This document shows, in pieces, positions 1 through 11,500 of a stretch of 64,000 bases of DNA. Each line of letters opens with the position of its first letter. The first letter of the stretch is position 1. This DNA is from Hygrocybe punicea (taxonomy: Eukaryota > Basidiomycota > Agaricomycetes > Agaricales > Hygrophoraceae), in contig OY744472.1 of NCBI GenBank assembly GCA_963556145.1, positions 806,001 through 870,000 on the forward strand, written 5' to 3'. A program made the position numbers and the translations under genes. The notes under the pieces were generated by a model. The model was given only the letters and a program-made list of their open reading frames with translations, ran no database searches and was not told the DNA's origin.

Positions 1-1452
1 TTTCGATATGATGATGCCTGAGAGTGAGGTGAGACGACTGCGAACACACACAGTTGATGTACTCACCAAGTTGGTAAATTGATCCTTTGTAGTCTGCATC
101 GTCGCCACAACCGACTTGAGGGTATGAGGTCCGCCAGTCTCGGACTTGTCCAAAGCATCCGTGAAATCCCAAATGGGTTTCATGACTTCAGCACATTGAG
201 TGGGGTCCTCAATTGACAATACCATGGTCTTATAGGCTTTATGCATGGTTTTGCCGTATTCCGTGTAGCTCTCTGCACTCAGAGAATTAGCTGCAAGCAC
301 AGTGTAAGCACAAATAACTTACGGCCATTGTTAGGATGGTGGTGTGCATACCACTTCTTGAACATGTTGAAGGGGTTCTTCAAGCGAGACGTACGAATAC
401 CTAGGCCAGCCGCCAGCATAATTTCCCACATGCTCTTCTGGTGTTTGCGAGCAATTTGCTCGGCCTCTGCAGTGACTCTGGCAGCAAACACCTGTGCCTC
501 CGCCTTAGCTGCTTTGGATAGCGGTCCCGGGGATTTGGCCCAACGGTCCTCGGGAGCATCATTCGCCTCTTCATCACCATCGTCAGCATCCTGCAGGGCA
601 TCGGTCGACTTATTGGTAGGTGATCGAACCGCAGAGTTGTCATCCTCTGTAACAGCATCCCCGGAGAGTTCGCGGTTTACGCGTGCATCCTCTGATTCCA
701 TATCACTAGCTTTATGGCCTCGTTCAGTCTCCCTGCGACGCTCAGCAGCTTTCACCTGCCACACCTCAGAGTAGTCGCTGCCGGATGTTCCAGACTCCTC
801 TAATGCAATAGTTAACAGTCGAGGCATCATTGAGACGACTGAGTACGAACCAGGTTCGCCATGGGACCCTTCCCGCTGGGAAAAACTAGGGACCGGGGTC
901 CCTTCAGCACTAATGGATTCATGTGGGGAGGGAGCAATTTCGTCATCGGCGGCGGCCTGCACATGAAGTAAAGAATAAAAGCTCAAGTCAGCCGAAGGCA
1001 CAGAAAACAAACTGAATGCTCACCTGAGGCCCCTGGCCCTCAGCGTCTGGATCAAGTCCGTCAACGACCACTGAATCGCCTTCATCGTCAAGTACACCCT
1101 CAACGGCCGTGTCCTCAGTACCCTTCGCCTGATCGGGATCTCCTTTGTCCACCTCCAGCGCATGTACTCTGTCGAGCGTGTCCAACACGTTGGATCCTTC
1201 TTCTGCACCAGGGCTACCAGGAGCTCGTGGTTGGTGGGGAGAATCCATGGTGTCCCCATTCGACGTGCCATTTACAGGGAGCGGGGCTCTTCCTTGTCTT
1301 TCGCGAACACTTCTGTGGGAAGAAAGTTTGGAGTTCCCCTTCAAGTGCACGAAACGCAATTCCGCGGTGGGTGCGTGCTGGGAAGACCGTAGTTGGTGCG
1401 GTGCATTGATGCCCATGGCGGGAGTAGACATAGACTTGGGTTTTTTGGCCAT
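1..1452 (-). CDS. Hypothetical protein, 5' part, runs off the window
   Basis: Four exons can be joined in frame on the minus strand: 1452-1024, 956-323, 290-67 and 37-1, with GT-AG introns (the one at 322-291 is only 32 nt, so that junction is less certain). The start at 1452 opens with a basic stretch (MAKKPKSMS). The protein is hydrophilic and acidic to about residue 260 (many Asp, Glu, Ser), then has an Ala- and Lys-rich helical segment followed by a conserved-looking stretch around MWEIMLAAGLGIRTS and NPFNMFKKWYAHHHP. I recall similar stretches in multi-copy hypothetical proteins of mushroom-forming fungi, but no function is known to me. It lies head-to-head with the KDZ transposase, so it could be an accessory gene of that element or a host gene. 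The 3' end is outside the window. Confidence 0.6.
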
Positions 1453-2288
1453 TGTTTGTGGGGAAAGGGCAAACGCAGCCTGAATCGTTTATATATCAAA
1501 TGTGCATCAATATTTGCATGTTGAAGCTGGATCGTGCCTGAGATCGCCAACCGACGCCAATGGCAATGGAAAATGGACTAGCATGACCGTGTGAGCATGC
1601 GATGCCCGCTCTATGTATTCAAATGAGTCGATGTGAGATTTCATAAGTTGAGTGAACTCACTGCCAAAAAGCGGGAGGACCGGGTCGATGGGTCCTGCAG
1701 TTCTGAAAGTAATTTCATTAGAAAAGCACTGTTTTCTTCACCTGATACAGTCTGATGATGTACTCTGTATCGCCGGCAGTGTGGGAGACCAAAGGTAAAA
1801 AGGGGGAGACAAAAAGGAACGGGGAGACAAAAGGGAACTGGCCATTGCTGATCGAGTACTACACCGAGGGAGCTACAAGTAAAACTAGATAGAGGGTAGG
1901 AATGGCAAACCATGATGGCTAGAGGATGGGGGACGACGTGTCAAAACATGAGGAAGTGGTTAAAAGTGTCCCACGGCAAACTAAAACGTCCCAAACCGGT
2001 ATTGTCCCAGGGACATTCTCGTGCGATAAACCAACTCGCGACTCCCACATTTTCAGCGGGAAATGTCTTGTAGTCCTCCCTGTCGGGTGCAGATTGTTTT
2101 CTGGCACTGTCCATTGGGTAGTGGACTGCTGGTGAGTTAGATACACATTTCGCGCTGGGCTAATTTTCATAACTCACGTGGAAATCACTCTAGCGCCTCT
2201 TTAGCTTTCATCTTTACCTGGTGAGCTTGACGTTGTTCCCACTCTCCACTCCATTTCAGTTTGTGCTCACAAGACTGTCCAGTTCAGA
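1453..2288. other. Intergenic region between divergent genes
   Basis: About 840 bp separates the start of the minus-strand gene from the first ATG of the KDZ transposase. It must hold both promoters if these genes are expressed. No repeat, RNA gene or convincing ORF was recognised; the short ORFs on both strands have no recognisable domain. Confidence 0.4.
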
Positions 2289-3962
2289 ATGTCATTTCGC
2301 CGACCCAAAGCAAGGTACAAACGTCGTTTGCCAACCTCACCAGCACCTAGTGCCATCATTTCCTCTCCAGGGACTCAGGCCTCATCAAGTGTACCCCCTC
2401 AACTGCCAAGTCTCATCCCACTCACCCACGCTCCTCGCGCCAAGCGCCCCCGTCATTTGGTGGAGTTATTCTTACCTGGCCCAGAGGCGCTCCTCGCATT
2501 GCCCGGTCGCAGGACATTCACCCAACCGACAGACCATTCCACGGAGTCAGGATTGAGCAATCAGCCAGCAACGCCACCCCACGGCGACTCTTACAACACC
2601 CTTCAATCAGACGACGTTGGATACTGCAGCAGCATGATCTCAATCCCTCTGAACAGGAACATGACCTTGCTCAACGGGAGTCTCAGCGCCGCAAGGGCAA
2701 GCGCCAGTATGCCCGGTGGACAAGTTTAATTACTTTGCTAGTCCCGTTTCACCTCTGTCTCATGCGAGAGACCCAATCCCTCCGAGACCGTCCGCAAAAT
2801 AACCCCCCAAATTGCACATGCGGCAGCAATGTGCGAACATTGGCTGTAGTATGTGTATATTTTCATGGTAAGTTTTCCTCAAGATTCATGTTTTCCAGTC
2901 TAATATTTCACCTAGGCCAGGAATGCATTAAGATCGATGTGTGTTCGTGTGCCCCCGCAGCTCAGCAGCTGCTCTCGCGAGGACTTTTCCCTTGTGCTCC
3001 CTTGGCCCCATCCCTCGCTGTTGATATCACCTTGTTGACATTCACTCGTGAACTCTTCGTTCACATACCACCTAATATGAGCGCCTTCTCGGAGTCATTG
3101 AAGTCATTCTTACACCATCGGGGACATCAGCTTCACGGCCAGGTAATGTTCTATGACTTTTGAGTGTATAAAGTTTATTTAATGTCACTCTAGGGGTCTT
3201 TACGACGTCAGTTCACTGCAGCCTTCTGCTGGTACACAAAACTTTGTGAGGCTGCCAAGGCCCACATTCAAGGTCTTATAGAGATTGCACACCAAGTCTC
3301 TGTTCAATCTCCCTGTATGCCATCGAGACTTGATGTTCATCATCAATCAACAGGCGAAAATTCCACCGATAACAATGGCCCCCTGTTCAGGGCATCAAAT
3401 GACATGATGGACATTCTGACGGACCAAAATTCCACCGACGGCCAAGGCCTGTCCACTATGCCAGACCTTTCTAGGCCAAGTGAATACCTGTGGAGTCGTT
3501 GCCCGCTCTGTTTTGGTGGTGTTTTCCCTCACAATTCCAGGCACGTGTGACTATCCCTTTTTAGTGCGCCCTTTCTGATCTTTCTGATTTTGATGGCTAG
3601 CCCTGATGTTTTAGCCTGCGTGGATGCATGCTTTAAGCACAAGCGTCGTAGAGGCTCATATGCTGACACTGACATGGACTCTGAAACCCCATACCCATCG
3701 ACTTTCATTGGCGCAGCTGAAGTCCAAGCCATGGAAGATTATGTGAAGGCATGCAGATCTACCCCCCACCAAGGTCACACCACCAACCGGGATGATGGTT
3801 ACGAGGGTCCATTAAAAGTCCCGACATCGGTACTTAATGGATGTCATGAATCCTTCACCGCAGCCGATGAGAAGCACTGCAAGGCAAGCACCCAATTTTT
3901 TGCCGACACAGGGTTGATGGCCATGTTATGCTGTCATGACCAGGTGCTGTGGCTGGTGAATA
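2289..3962 (+). pseudogene. KDZ-type transposase, 5' half, truncated
   Basis: Exons around 2289-2867, 2916-3142 and 3194-3545 plus a further exon to 3962 encode the N-terminal part of a KDZ (Kyakuja-Dileera-Zisupton) transposase. Visible family signatures are the cysteine cluster (VCSCAPAAQQLLSRGLFPCA), the CPLCFGG segment, DVLACVDACFKHKRR (region of the first catalytic acidic residue) and FADTGLMAMLCCHDQVLWL. Introns 2868-2915 and 3143-3193 have normal borders. The first ORF (from 2289) and the family-like reading frame (clear from about 2570) differ, so there is a frameshift or an unmodelled intron near 2560-2575. The junction near 3545-3600 has no clean splice solution. The gene stops at 3962 where a family A hAT-like element begins; no remaining KDZ sequence was found on the far side. 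KDZ proteins are normally near 1,000 residues, so this copy is inactive. Confidence 0.85.
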
Positions 3963-4685
3963 TAGTGTTGCCGAAGTTCAGTTCGGTCCGGTTCCGACCT
4001 TTTTTGGCGGAACCGCGAACTGAACTTTGGGTCCGGTTTGGCGCATGGCCAAACCCAGACCCAGACGGCGTTGAACCGTCTCTTCGCGTTCGGTCTGGGT
4101 TCAGACGCAGTCTGAAACCCAGACCGAGGTGGGCTCACCCCGTCCGTTCTCCTCGCGAATGGCAGGCACGTATCAATAGATACAGCGCTGCACTTCGCAA
4201 GGTAGATGGGTGCGGGGGAGCCCTCCGGTGTCCCCAAGGGATGTGGAGGGACAGGGTCTTGTCCCGTGGTCCCTGCGTGGCATTGCCGGCGCTGCTGCTG
4301 CCAACCATTGTCCTCATCGGGGCGGTGGTATGGTTGTGGTGGTGTTGCTGCCATGGCTGCTGCTGCCGGCGTTGCTGCTGTTGCCGGCGTTGCTGCTGTT
4401 GCTGGCATTGCTGCTGTTGCCGGCGTTGCTGCTGCTGTTGCAGGTGCTTCTGCTGCTGCCGGCGCTGCTGATGGCCGTTGCCGTCGTCGTTGATGCCGTT
4501 GCCGTTGCCACCGCTGGTGGTGGTGGTGGTGGTGGTGGTGGTGGTGGTGGTGTTGCGGCCGTCCCGTGTCCATTGGCATTGCGTTGGCGCTGGGATCCAT
4601 GTTGTGCCGGGTCGTGTGCGTCACGGTCAAGTTGCCTGTGGCAGATAATATTAGTAAAGTTAAGAAATTTTATGAGACTTACCTG

Positions 4686-5534
4686 CACAGGATGCACAGT
4701 AGCATACCATGTCACACAGTATCTTGAAAGTACTTGACAAGTATACTAAATATCATTACCATAACATTCAACATGGTATTGTAACAGTATTCAGACATAA
4801 ACTACAATACTTGTGCTCAAATTCATCTGAAGGTATGAAGGCAAATGAGACTTGTACCCTTTCAATAACATCAAGCCTTTTGTTTCACTACTTTTACTGT
4901 ATCTACAGCAAAGTACCGTATAGTTCGGATAGAATACTTGCAGCCTAAGATGAATAAAAGTATTAAACTAGTAAGGAAGTTGTGCCACTTTCACTACCAG
5001 GATACCTTTTGAATCCTTTTAAGATACAGTGTGAAATAGTATAGTACTGTTGCCATATTGTAGATTTAAGATACTGTGTCAATACTTTTAAGATACTGTT
5101 TCAGTACTTTTATTATAATAAAAGTATCTTAAAAGTATTGACACAGTATCTTAAATCCACAATATGGCAATAGTACTATACTATTTCACACTGTATCTTG
5201 AAAGGATTCAAAAGGTATCCTAGTAGTGAAAGTGGCACAACTTCCTTACTAGTTTAATACTTTTATTCATCTTAGGCTGCAAGTATTCTATCCGAACTAT
5301 ACGGTACTTTGCTGTAGATACAGTAAAAGTAGTGAAACAAAAGGCTTGATGTTATTGAAAGGGTATAAGTCTCATTTGCCTTCATACCTTCAGATGAATT
5401 TGAGCACAAGTATTGTAGTTTATGTCTGAATACTGTTACAATACCATGTTGAATGTTATGGTAATGATATTTAGTATACTTGTCAAGTACTTTCAAGATA
5501 CTGTGTGACATGGTATGCTACTGTGCACCCTGTG
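4686..5534. mobile_element. Palindromic fold-back element nested in family A copy 1
   Basis: The whole 849 bp is a near-perfect inverted repeat with its centre near 5110 (TTTATTATAATAAA) and almost no spacer. The ends begin CACAGGATGCACAG and CACAGGGTGCACAG. It is flanked by a 3-bp direct repeat CTG (4683-4685 and 5535-5537), and the other family A copies show the uninterrupted site (acctgtgttcatg). Ends starting CACAG plus a 3-bp duplication resemble the CACTA superfamily, so this may be a CACTA-type MITE; the class is an inference. The mirrored 79-residue ORFs on the two arms are a by-product of the symmetry. Confidence 0.75.
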
Positions 5535-5542
5535 CTGTGTTC

Positions 5543-5569
5543 ATGAACGCGACAATGTGTCGCGTTCAT
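5543..5569. repeat. Conserved hairpin of family A (copy 1)
   Basis: A short perfect inverted repeat with arms TGAACGCGACA and TGTCGCGTTCA around a few bases. The same motif is found at the equivalent place in copies 2 and 3. It lies just beside the insertion point of the palindromic element. Confidence 0.7.
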
Positions 5570-5871
5570 TGGCCTTGCGTTGTTGTGGTGTTGGTGAAGA
5601 AAACCTACGTGTAATGGTCACATGATACTGTTTACCACGAAAAAGTAAGTAAAAGAAATACGAAAAACAAATGAAATAAATACCTTAAAAATATCCGCGT
5701 TCACGGTTTGGACATGGTTTGGAGCCATTCAGGAAATCCAGCAGGCCTTGAAACCTGGAACTGAACCCGCGGTCCGGTTCAGCACTTGGCTGAACTTAGA
5801 CTGAACCTAGGGTTTGGTTCGGGGTTTGAACCGGGTTCGGCTAGGTTCGGAACCGAACTACGGCAACACTA

Positions 5872-6829
5872 ATATGTCACCAAGATCTTACTTTTCTCAG
5901 TGTAATTGCATGGAGCACAACAACTGTGTAACACATTTAAGACTATGTAGGGATAGAATTAACCTCTAACTACATCCTCCCCAAATTTTGTATTTTATTG
6001 TGGCCTACATAGATAGATATCCATGATTCATTAATACCTCCCTGCCAAATTCAGACCCTTAAAGTGCAACTTTACCAATATTGCTCTGAAAAATATGAGA
6101 ATAATCGTGAAACTACTATGTAAAGTATCTATTGTATTGATAATCAGTGCCTGGCACTTGGTGGTGTCCCAGACATGTGTTGTAGCCAAGAAACGACAGG
6201 TTCAAAGTAAAGCAGTGGTTTGGACTTCGGTTGATCGGTCAGCCACAATGCAAATTCTGTGCATTTGCTCGCTGCAACATAGGTCCGGGTCCACCAACAA
6301 CCAGGCACTTATGTGTACAACAATGAGTACTTGAATAAGTACTCATTAGATTAATTTCAGATTTTTAAGACAAAGTTATATCATTCAAGGTCCAATTCTG
6401 GCAGAGGAAATGGAATAAATTGTGAATAGCTCTTGATGCAGGGCCGAATAAAATACAAAAATTGACATGAGAGTAGGTATACTATATTTACATCTTTTGA
6501 GGATCTCACTTTGGGTATGCATGCATTGTTGTGCATGCCAGAAGATTCAAAAGCTTCAGCCACACTTCCATGTTTGGCAACTCGAACCCGTTTGGGAAAG
6601 CAGCAACTGCTGGTTGGCTTTCCCGTGCGAGTTCAAGCTTTGACTCGTTGTTTTCAACAATGCATCAACAACGGGAGACGGGTGCAGAGGAGCACCCGAG
6701 GTAAATTTCTGACTTTAACTTTTTTGTATTCTTTGCTAATTGTTGACCTTTTGCAGCTACCCCACGCCAAACAAGCGAATCCGAACACCCAACAGCAGAA
6801 CACAACGCGCCAGCAAACAGAACGGAAGC
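5872..6829. other. Region with no recognised gene
   Basis: AT-rich DNA between family A copy 1 and the family B element. ORFs of 60-160 codons on both strands show no recognisable domain. None of it continues the KDZ gene broken at 3962. Confidence 0.4.
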
Positions 6830-7903
6830 TAGGGTTTGAAAGTCCGGTCCGGTCCGGTTTTTTGACAAATTTTCAAAAGACCGCAACCGGAACCGGTTGC
6901 CATAACACCACAAGATGGCACAACCTAGACTCAACCGCTCAGAACCGGTCTCTTGTGGTTCAGTTGCTGTCTTCTAACCCGATTTAACTGGTCCTTCCAT
7001 TAACCGGTTGCTAAACCAGTTGAAACCGGTCAGAACCGAAGTAAATACAATAAATAACAACTAATGTATTAACAATAAATAACAACTAATGTATTAACAA
7101 TAAATAACAACTAATGTATTAAATTTTAATAAATAAAGTTGGCGGCCACGATTATGAGCACGTCGGTGATCGCGTTGGGCGCACGGGTAGGCGCAGACAC
7201 GTTGGCCGCTCTGTTGGGTGCATGGGTGGTTGTGGACGCGTTGGCGCGTTGGCGGCACGTTGGCGGCCCTGTTGCTGGTGTTGTGGTGGGTGCCCAACAC
7301 GGCCATCCTCCGAGTCCCGGTTACCTTGCGGTTGCAGCACCAACGTCGATTGACGTGGCGGTGCACATCCGCAAGGTATGTTGGGGGTTGGTGGTGGGAT
7401 GGCCATGGCCATCGTCATGGTCGTGGTCGTGGTTGTCGTTGTCGTTGCGGTCGTGGTGGTCGTGGTTGTGATGGTCATTGTCTGCGTTGTGGTGGTGGTG
7501 GTGGTGGTGGTGATGTTCGTGGTTGATGTTGTTATTGTCGTTGTCCCATTTGGAGGGCCGTGGGTGTTGTTGTTGNNNNNNNNNNNNNNNNNNNNNNNNN
7601 NNNNNNNNNNNNNNNNNNNNNNNNNNNNNNNNNNNNNNNNNNNNNNNNNNNNNNNNNNNNNNNNNNNNNNNNNNNCTCGTGACGCCGCCATTTTGCTGCC
7701 ATCGTCATCATTTGCCACCGTCGGTTGACCTTGTAGTGGTGTTGAAAAAATACGGTTGCGTAAGCTTCGTCCACATCGGGAAACCGCAACCGGCAACCTC
7801 CCAAAAGTGGCCCAACCGCAACGCGCGGTCCAGTTTTTTTGCGGTTGGGTCCGGTCCAGTTCCGGTTTTTTTCCGGTCCTATGGACTGGACTTTAAAACA
7901 CTA
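6830..7903. mobile_element. Non-autonomous hAT-like element, family B
   Basis: The right end, read inwards, is TAGTGTTTTAAAGTCCAGTC followed by CATAGGACCGG, matching the left end of the autonomous hAT at 24387-30409. The left end is diverged (TAGGGTTTGAAAGTCCGGTC). Subterminal DNA is rich in CCGGTT and GGTTGC motifs. The interior is a GTG/GTT triplet tract that contains an assembly gap. There is no transposase. The 8-bp flanks (ACGGAAGC and TTGATCTC) do not match, so the left boundary may be eroded or rearranged. Confidence 0.65.
7576..7675. other. Assembly gap (100 N)
   Basis: Exactly 100 undetermined bases, the usual placeholder for a gap of unknown size. It falls inside the GTG/GTT triplet tract, so the repeat probably caused the assembly break. 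ORFs crossing it are not real evidence of coding. Confidence 0.95.
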
Positions 7904-7960
7904 TTGATCTCTGTCAATCATGAACTATCTTTAGTTGGAGCAAAGATATTGTTTGGTATT

Positions 7961-8275
7961 AACTATCATCTTGCTTGACATGATGTGTTTTCACCTACAT
8001 AACCATACATTATCTGGGTTGGCCTGACTGTTACCATGCTGATATTGGATTGTAAACATGACACATCAGATCAGAATTTATCATATTGTGTTTGATAGAT
8101 ACTGTAGGTACTGTTTGTCACATTGACTGTCATCATGCTTGACATGATGTATTTTCACCTACATAACCATACAAGATCTGGATTGACCTGACTGTTGTCA
8201 TAATGATACTGGATGTTAACTATGACATGCCTGATCAGGTCTTACAAGGCATTATCATATTGTGTTTGATTTCCT
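7961..8275. repeat. Diverged tandem duplication, period about 166 bp
   Basis: Two head-to-tail copies begin near 7961 and 8127. Both contain GCTTGACATGATGT, TTTTCACCTACATAACCATA and ATTATCATATTGTGTTTGAT-like segments, with scattered substitutions and small indels. There is no coding potential. The following stretch to 8574 is AT-rich and holds nothing I recognise. Confidence 0.75.
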
Positions 8276-8574
8276 GATGGTAGTTTAGTAAAGAAAGGTA
8301 AAATTCTACTGAAGTCCAAATTTCCTAAATAAACGAAATTCCATGAGAAGTGTCAAGAATTCTGCAAACAGCTGTAAATGCTACCAATCATCATGTTATT
8401 TGTGGAAATTGTGAGGTAATTAGGTGGTTTTATGCATATTGCAGTCTCATCTGGCATTACATTTGCATATTTCTAGCTCTGAGTAGACAGAGATATGAAC
8501 ATACCCCTATCAATGATTGTTTGGATTTTTTTACAATGTCACAGTACAACATAAATTGGGTTGTGTATCAAGCA

Positions 8575-11500
8575 TTATCTCTTTTGCTTCCTTCTTGAAG
8601 ACTTTCGGATTATCTGCCCACAATCTTCAGCCCACTGAGATCCGAAAGACTCCTCCTCTAGGGGCTTTCTCTTGCCACGTATCGTCTTCCTGGCGGTGTC
8701 GAGAAATCGAGTTGCAAATGGGGCCTTTTCACGCATGACCTGTTTACCTTTACCCCTCTCCAATTGCACTTCGGAAGTATTATCATCACTCCCATCCCGG
8801 TGATCTTGGACCACAGACGACCCGGATGCTGTCGCGTTGGGTTGTTCTTGCACCATAAGCATCTCGGATGTTGTCGCGTCGGGATGTTCTTGCACTATAG
8901 GCAACCCGGATGTTGTCGCGTTGGGTTGTTCTTGCACCATAAGCATCTCGGATGTTGTCGCGTCGGGATGTTCTTGCACTATAGGCAACCCGGATGTTGT
9001 CGCGTCGGGATGTTCTTGCACCATAGGCAACCCGGAAGCCGTTGCGTCTGGGTGTTCTTGCACCACGGGCAGGTTACGCCATGCTGTTGCATCAGGATGT
9101 TCTTGCAACACCGGCAGCATCTGTCGTAATAACGATAAGCCATATTGTCGGGGATGTTGATGGAAGAGGGCATTTTTCGGACCATCGATAATTCTTCTTA
9201 TCTCGATTTTTGTGCGCTCTGTGAGATTCCTATATGATGCAAGACCCCGGAAATCGATCTGGTAACGAGGAGCTTCTTCGTCTTTTACTGGATGTTTGAG
9301 ACCATAAGGACTTGGCATTCCAACGGAAATTCCTTCCTTCTTGGTCAGGGCGTAACAATGAACAGCAGCGATGTAAGGCAACCCTTTGCCCAGTGAAAAC
9401 ACCTCGAGAACTTCGGCGGACTGAATCCCGACTACAACAGGATCTACCGATTGCCCAGTCTTGTCTTGCTCGAGGGATATTGACATAGATTGTGGAGAAA
9501 CAGTACCGAACTTCGCAAAGTGCATAGGATATGCACGGTCGGTGAGTTCTTGGTTGAGTTGACATAGGATTGCTGTTCCCCGTAGCCACAGAGCCCACAA
9601 GGAGACATCGCGTATAGGAGATGCATCGTTCGCCTTGCCATAGTGTGAGAAATGAAGGTAGGCTTCGCCGAATGCCTGTTCGAAAGTTTTCGCAGCAGAG
9701 TCCTGGCTGAGTCGCGTGCGGTTGGTAGGGGTAGATCGACGTAGCGTCTCCCACGCCTCGTCGGTAAGGAAGGCTTTGTAGTAGTCTATCACTGAAACAG
9801 GTGTCTGGAATTTGAGTTCGCGGTGCTTTTGTAGTGCGCCAATAGCACTGTCCATCGCGGTTATGCTGAGAATGCGTCCAATCAACTCTCCGACAGTGCC
9901 TTGTGCAGCCAAGCCACCGTCAACATATCTTCCCAATAGATCCCATATGTTCATATATGGTTGATAGTCCCCGTTGCTCTTGCTTCCGACGTGATAGTGC
10001 ATGATTTGTGCAGCTGCTTCGGCAATGAGAGGCTCAGGGGAATATCCAGATACCAGAGAAAGCCGATTTTGATGAACGGAGAAAAGATTTCGCAGATGTG
10101 AACGTACGAGCTCTTGCTCATGTTGTCTGGCATCAGAAGATGTCGGGGAGAGTTCAAGAAGAAATCGAACTGAAAGGACAGCAATAGATGACACGTCAAG
10201 GCCCGCCGGAGACGCCGGCGGCCAACGGCGGCCACAAAGCTTTTCCCGGATGGTCAGCATCATCCCATCGCGGATAGTAGAAGGGGATTCATTTTGGGCC
10301 GTACGAGACAGGTAGGTGGCATAGAATCTATGTGAATCACGGTCAGAATGCACAAACCATTCGAGTCAAACAGGCGTACAAGGGCCGTCCAAACTTTGCG
10401 GTAAATTCTAGCGAACCAACGGAAGTCAAGCTATGCATCCCAGGCACGAGGGGCTCAGCGATGATGTGAACGTCAAACGGGAGTTCCGTGAACGGGGCAG
10501 GAAGAAAGCGCTCGTCATCTCTTTCACGCATAGAGGGTGCTATGTCTTTCGAGGGTGCAATATTTGGGATGTTAGTTGCTGTCGAGAGGACCACAACACA
10601 TAGATGTGCCGAAACTATCTCACTCAACACAGATTTCAAGCGTGAGTACAGATTGTAAGTCGACCAAGAGTCCTCGGCACGCAAATCAAAGAGAACGTGT
10701 ATCTCATCCATCGAAACGAGAATGGGACATGATGTGACCGGCCAATCAAAGCAACATTGCTTCAAGAAATTCTCAAGGGTATGGAAGGATTCCAAGGCTC
10801 TCGTGGAGTTTGAAGAAATGGCCGAGAGCACATCGTCGTAGAAGGAATTCCTGCTCGATGTATCCTTGAAGAGATTATAGAACTTGTCCGCAATATATTC
10901 GTAAGACACCTGTCCATCCGCGGGAACAAAGGCTGTGGCTCGGTTATGTGCTGAGGTGAAGAGGGCGACCAGGAATGCCCTGAGGTATGTTTTGCATTGT
11001 GTCTCCTCAGTCGTGCTAGGTGCACCCAGCAAGTAGTTGCGTACGGCAATGTCAGTAGGAGGGTATGCTGAAGTCAAAAGTCAGATAGTAGTTGGGGCAC
11101 ACGGATATCTCATCGACCGCACCATAATAAGCCGTCCCGAGATCTTCGCGTAAACACAGAGGAAAGAGGATCCGTTCCGTGGCAATCTTGTCCACCATTT
11201 TGGATTTACCAGTTCCGGAAGACTGAGCGATGGGAATGATTTTGGCGTAATGATGATCAACAGGCAATGCGTCCACTTCGTCCACCGCCTGTAATAAAAT
11301 CCTGTATGCAAGCCCACGGTATTCCGAGCTAAAAGCTTGGACGACAGCTAAGGACCATGAATACAACTAGCTATACTAATGACCGAATAAACATACCATC
11401 CCCTAATAAATCATGAGAGCGATGGAAGACATGACAAAGGTGGTGACTTACGCTGTTCTATCGGTACGCCCAAAGCTACGGCTCGTCTCATTTCGCCGGA

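Larger units (their letters stand above)
3963..5871. mobile_element. Non-autonomous hAT-like element, family A copy 1
   Basis: The ends read TAGTGTTGCCGAAGTTCAGT and, inverted on the right, TAGTGTTGCCGTAGTTCGGT, the same termini as at 31698-32916 and 44239-45724. Copy 3 has an 8-bp target duplication, which with the TAGTG ends fits the hAT superfamily. No transposase is present. The interior has GC-rich subterminal repeats (CCGGTTC-type), a tract of GCT/GTT and GGT triplets at about 4270-4556, and a conserved hairpin at 5543-5569. An 849-bp palindromic element (4686-5534) is nested inside. Flanks here are GGTGAATA and ATATGTCA, so there is no target duplication; one side was probably lost by deletion or recombination. 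Confidence 0.8.

Noticed and set aside
4709..5511. Two almost identical 79-residue ORFs on opposite strands
   Set aside because: They arise from the two arms of the palindromic element; there is no domain and no evidence of selection.
7152..7804. ORFs running across the run of N on both strands
   Set aside because: They depend on undetermined bases and on a GTG/GTT repeat.
8826..9117. CRISPR-like spaced repeat
   Set aside because: The 42-bp units are contiguous coding repeats without spacers, in a eukaryotic gene.
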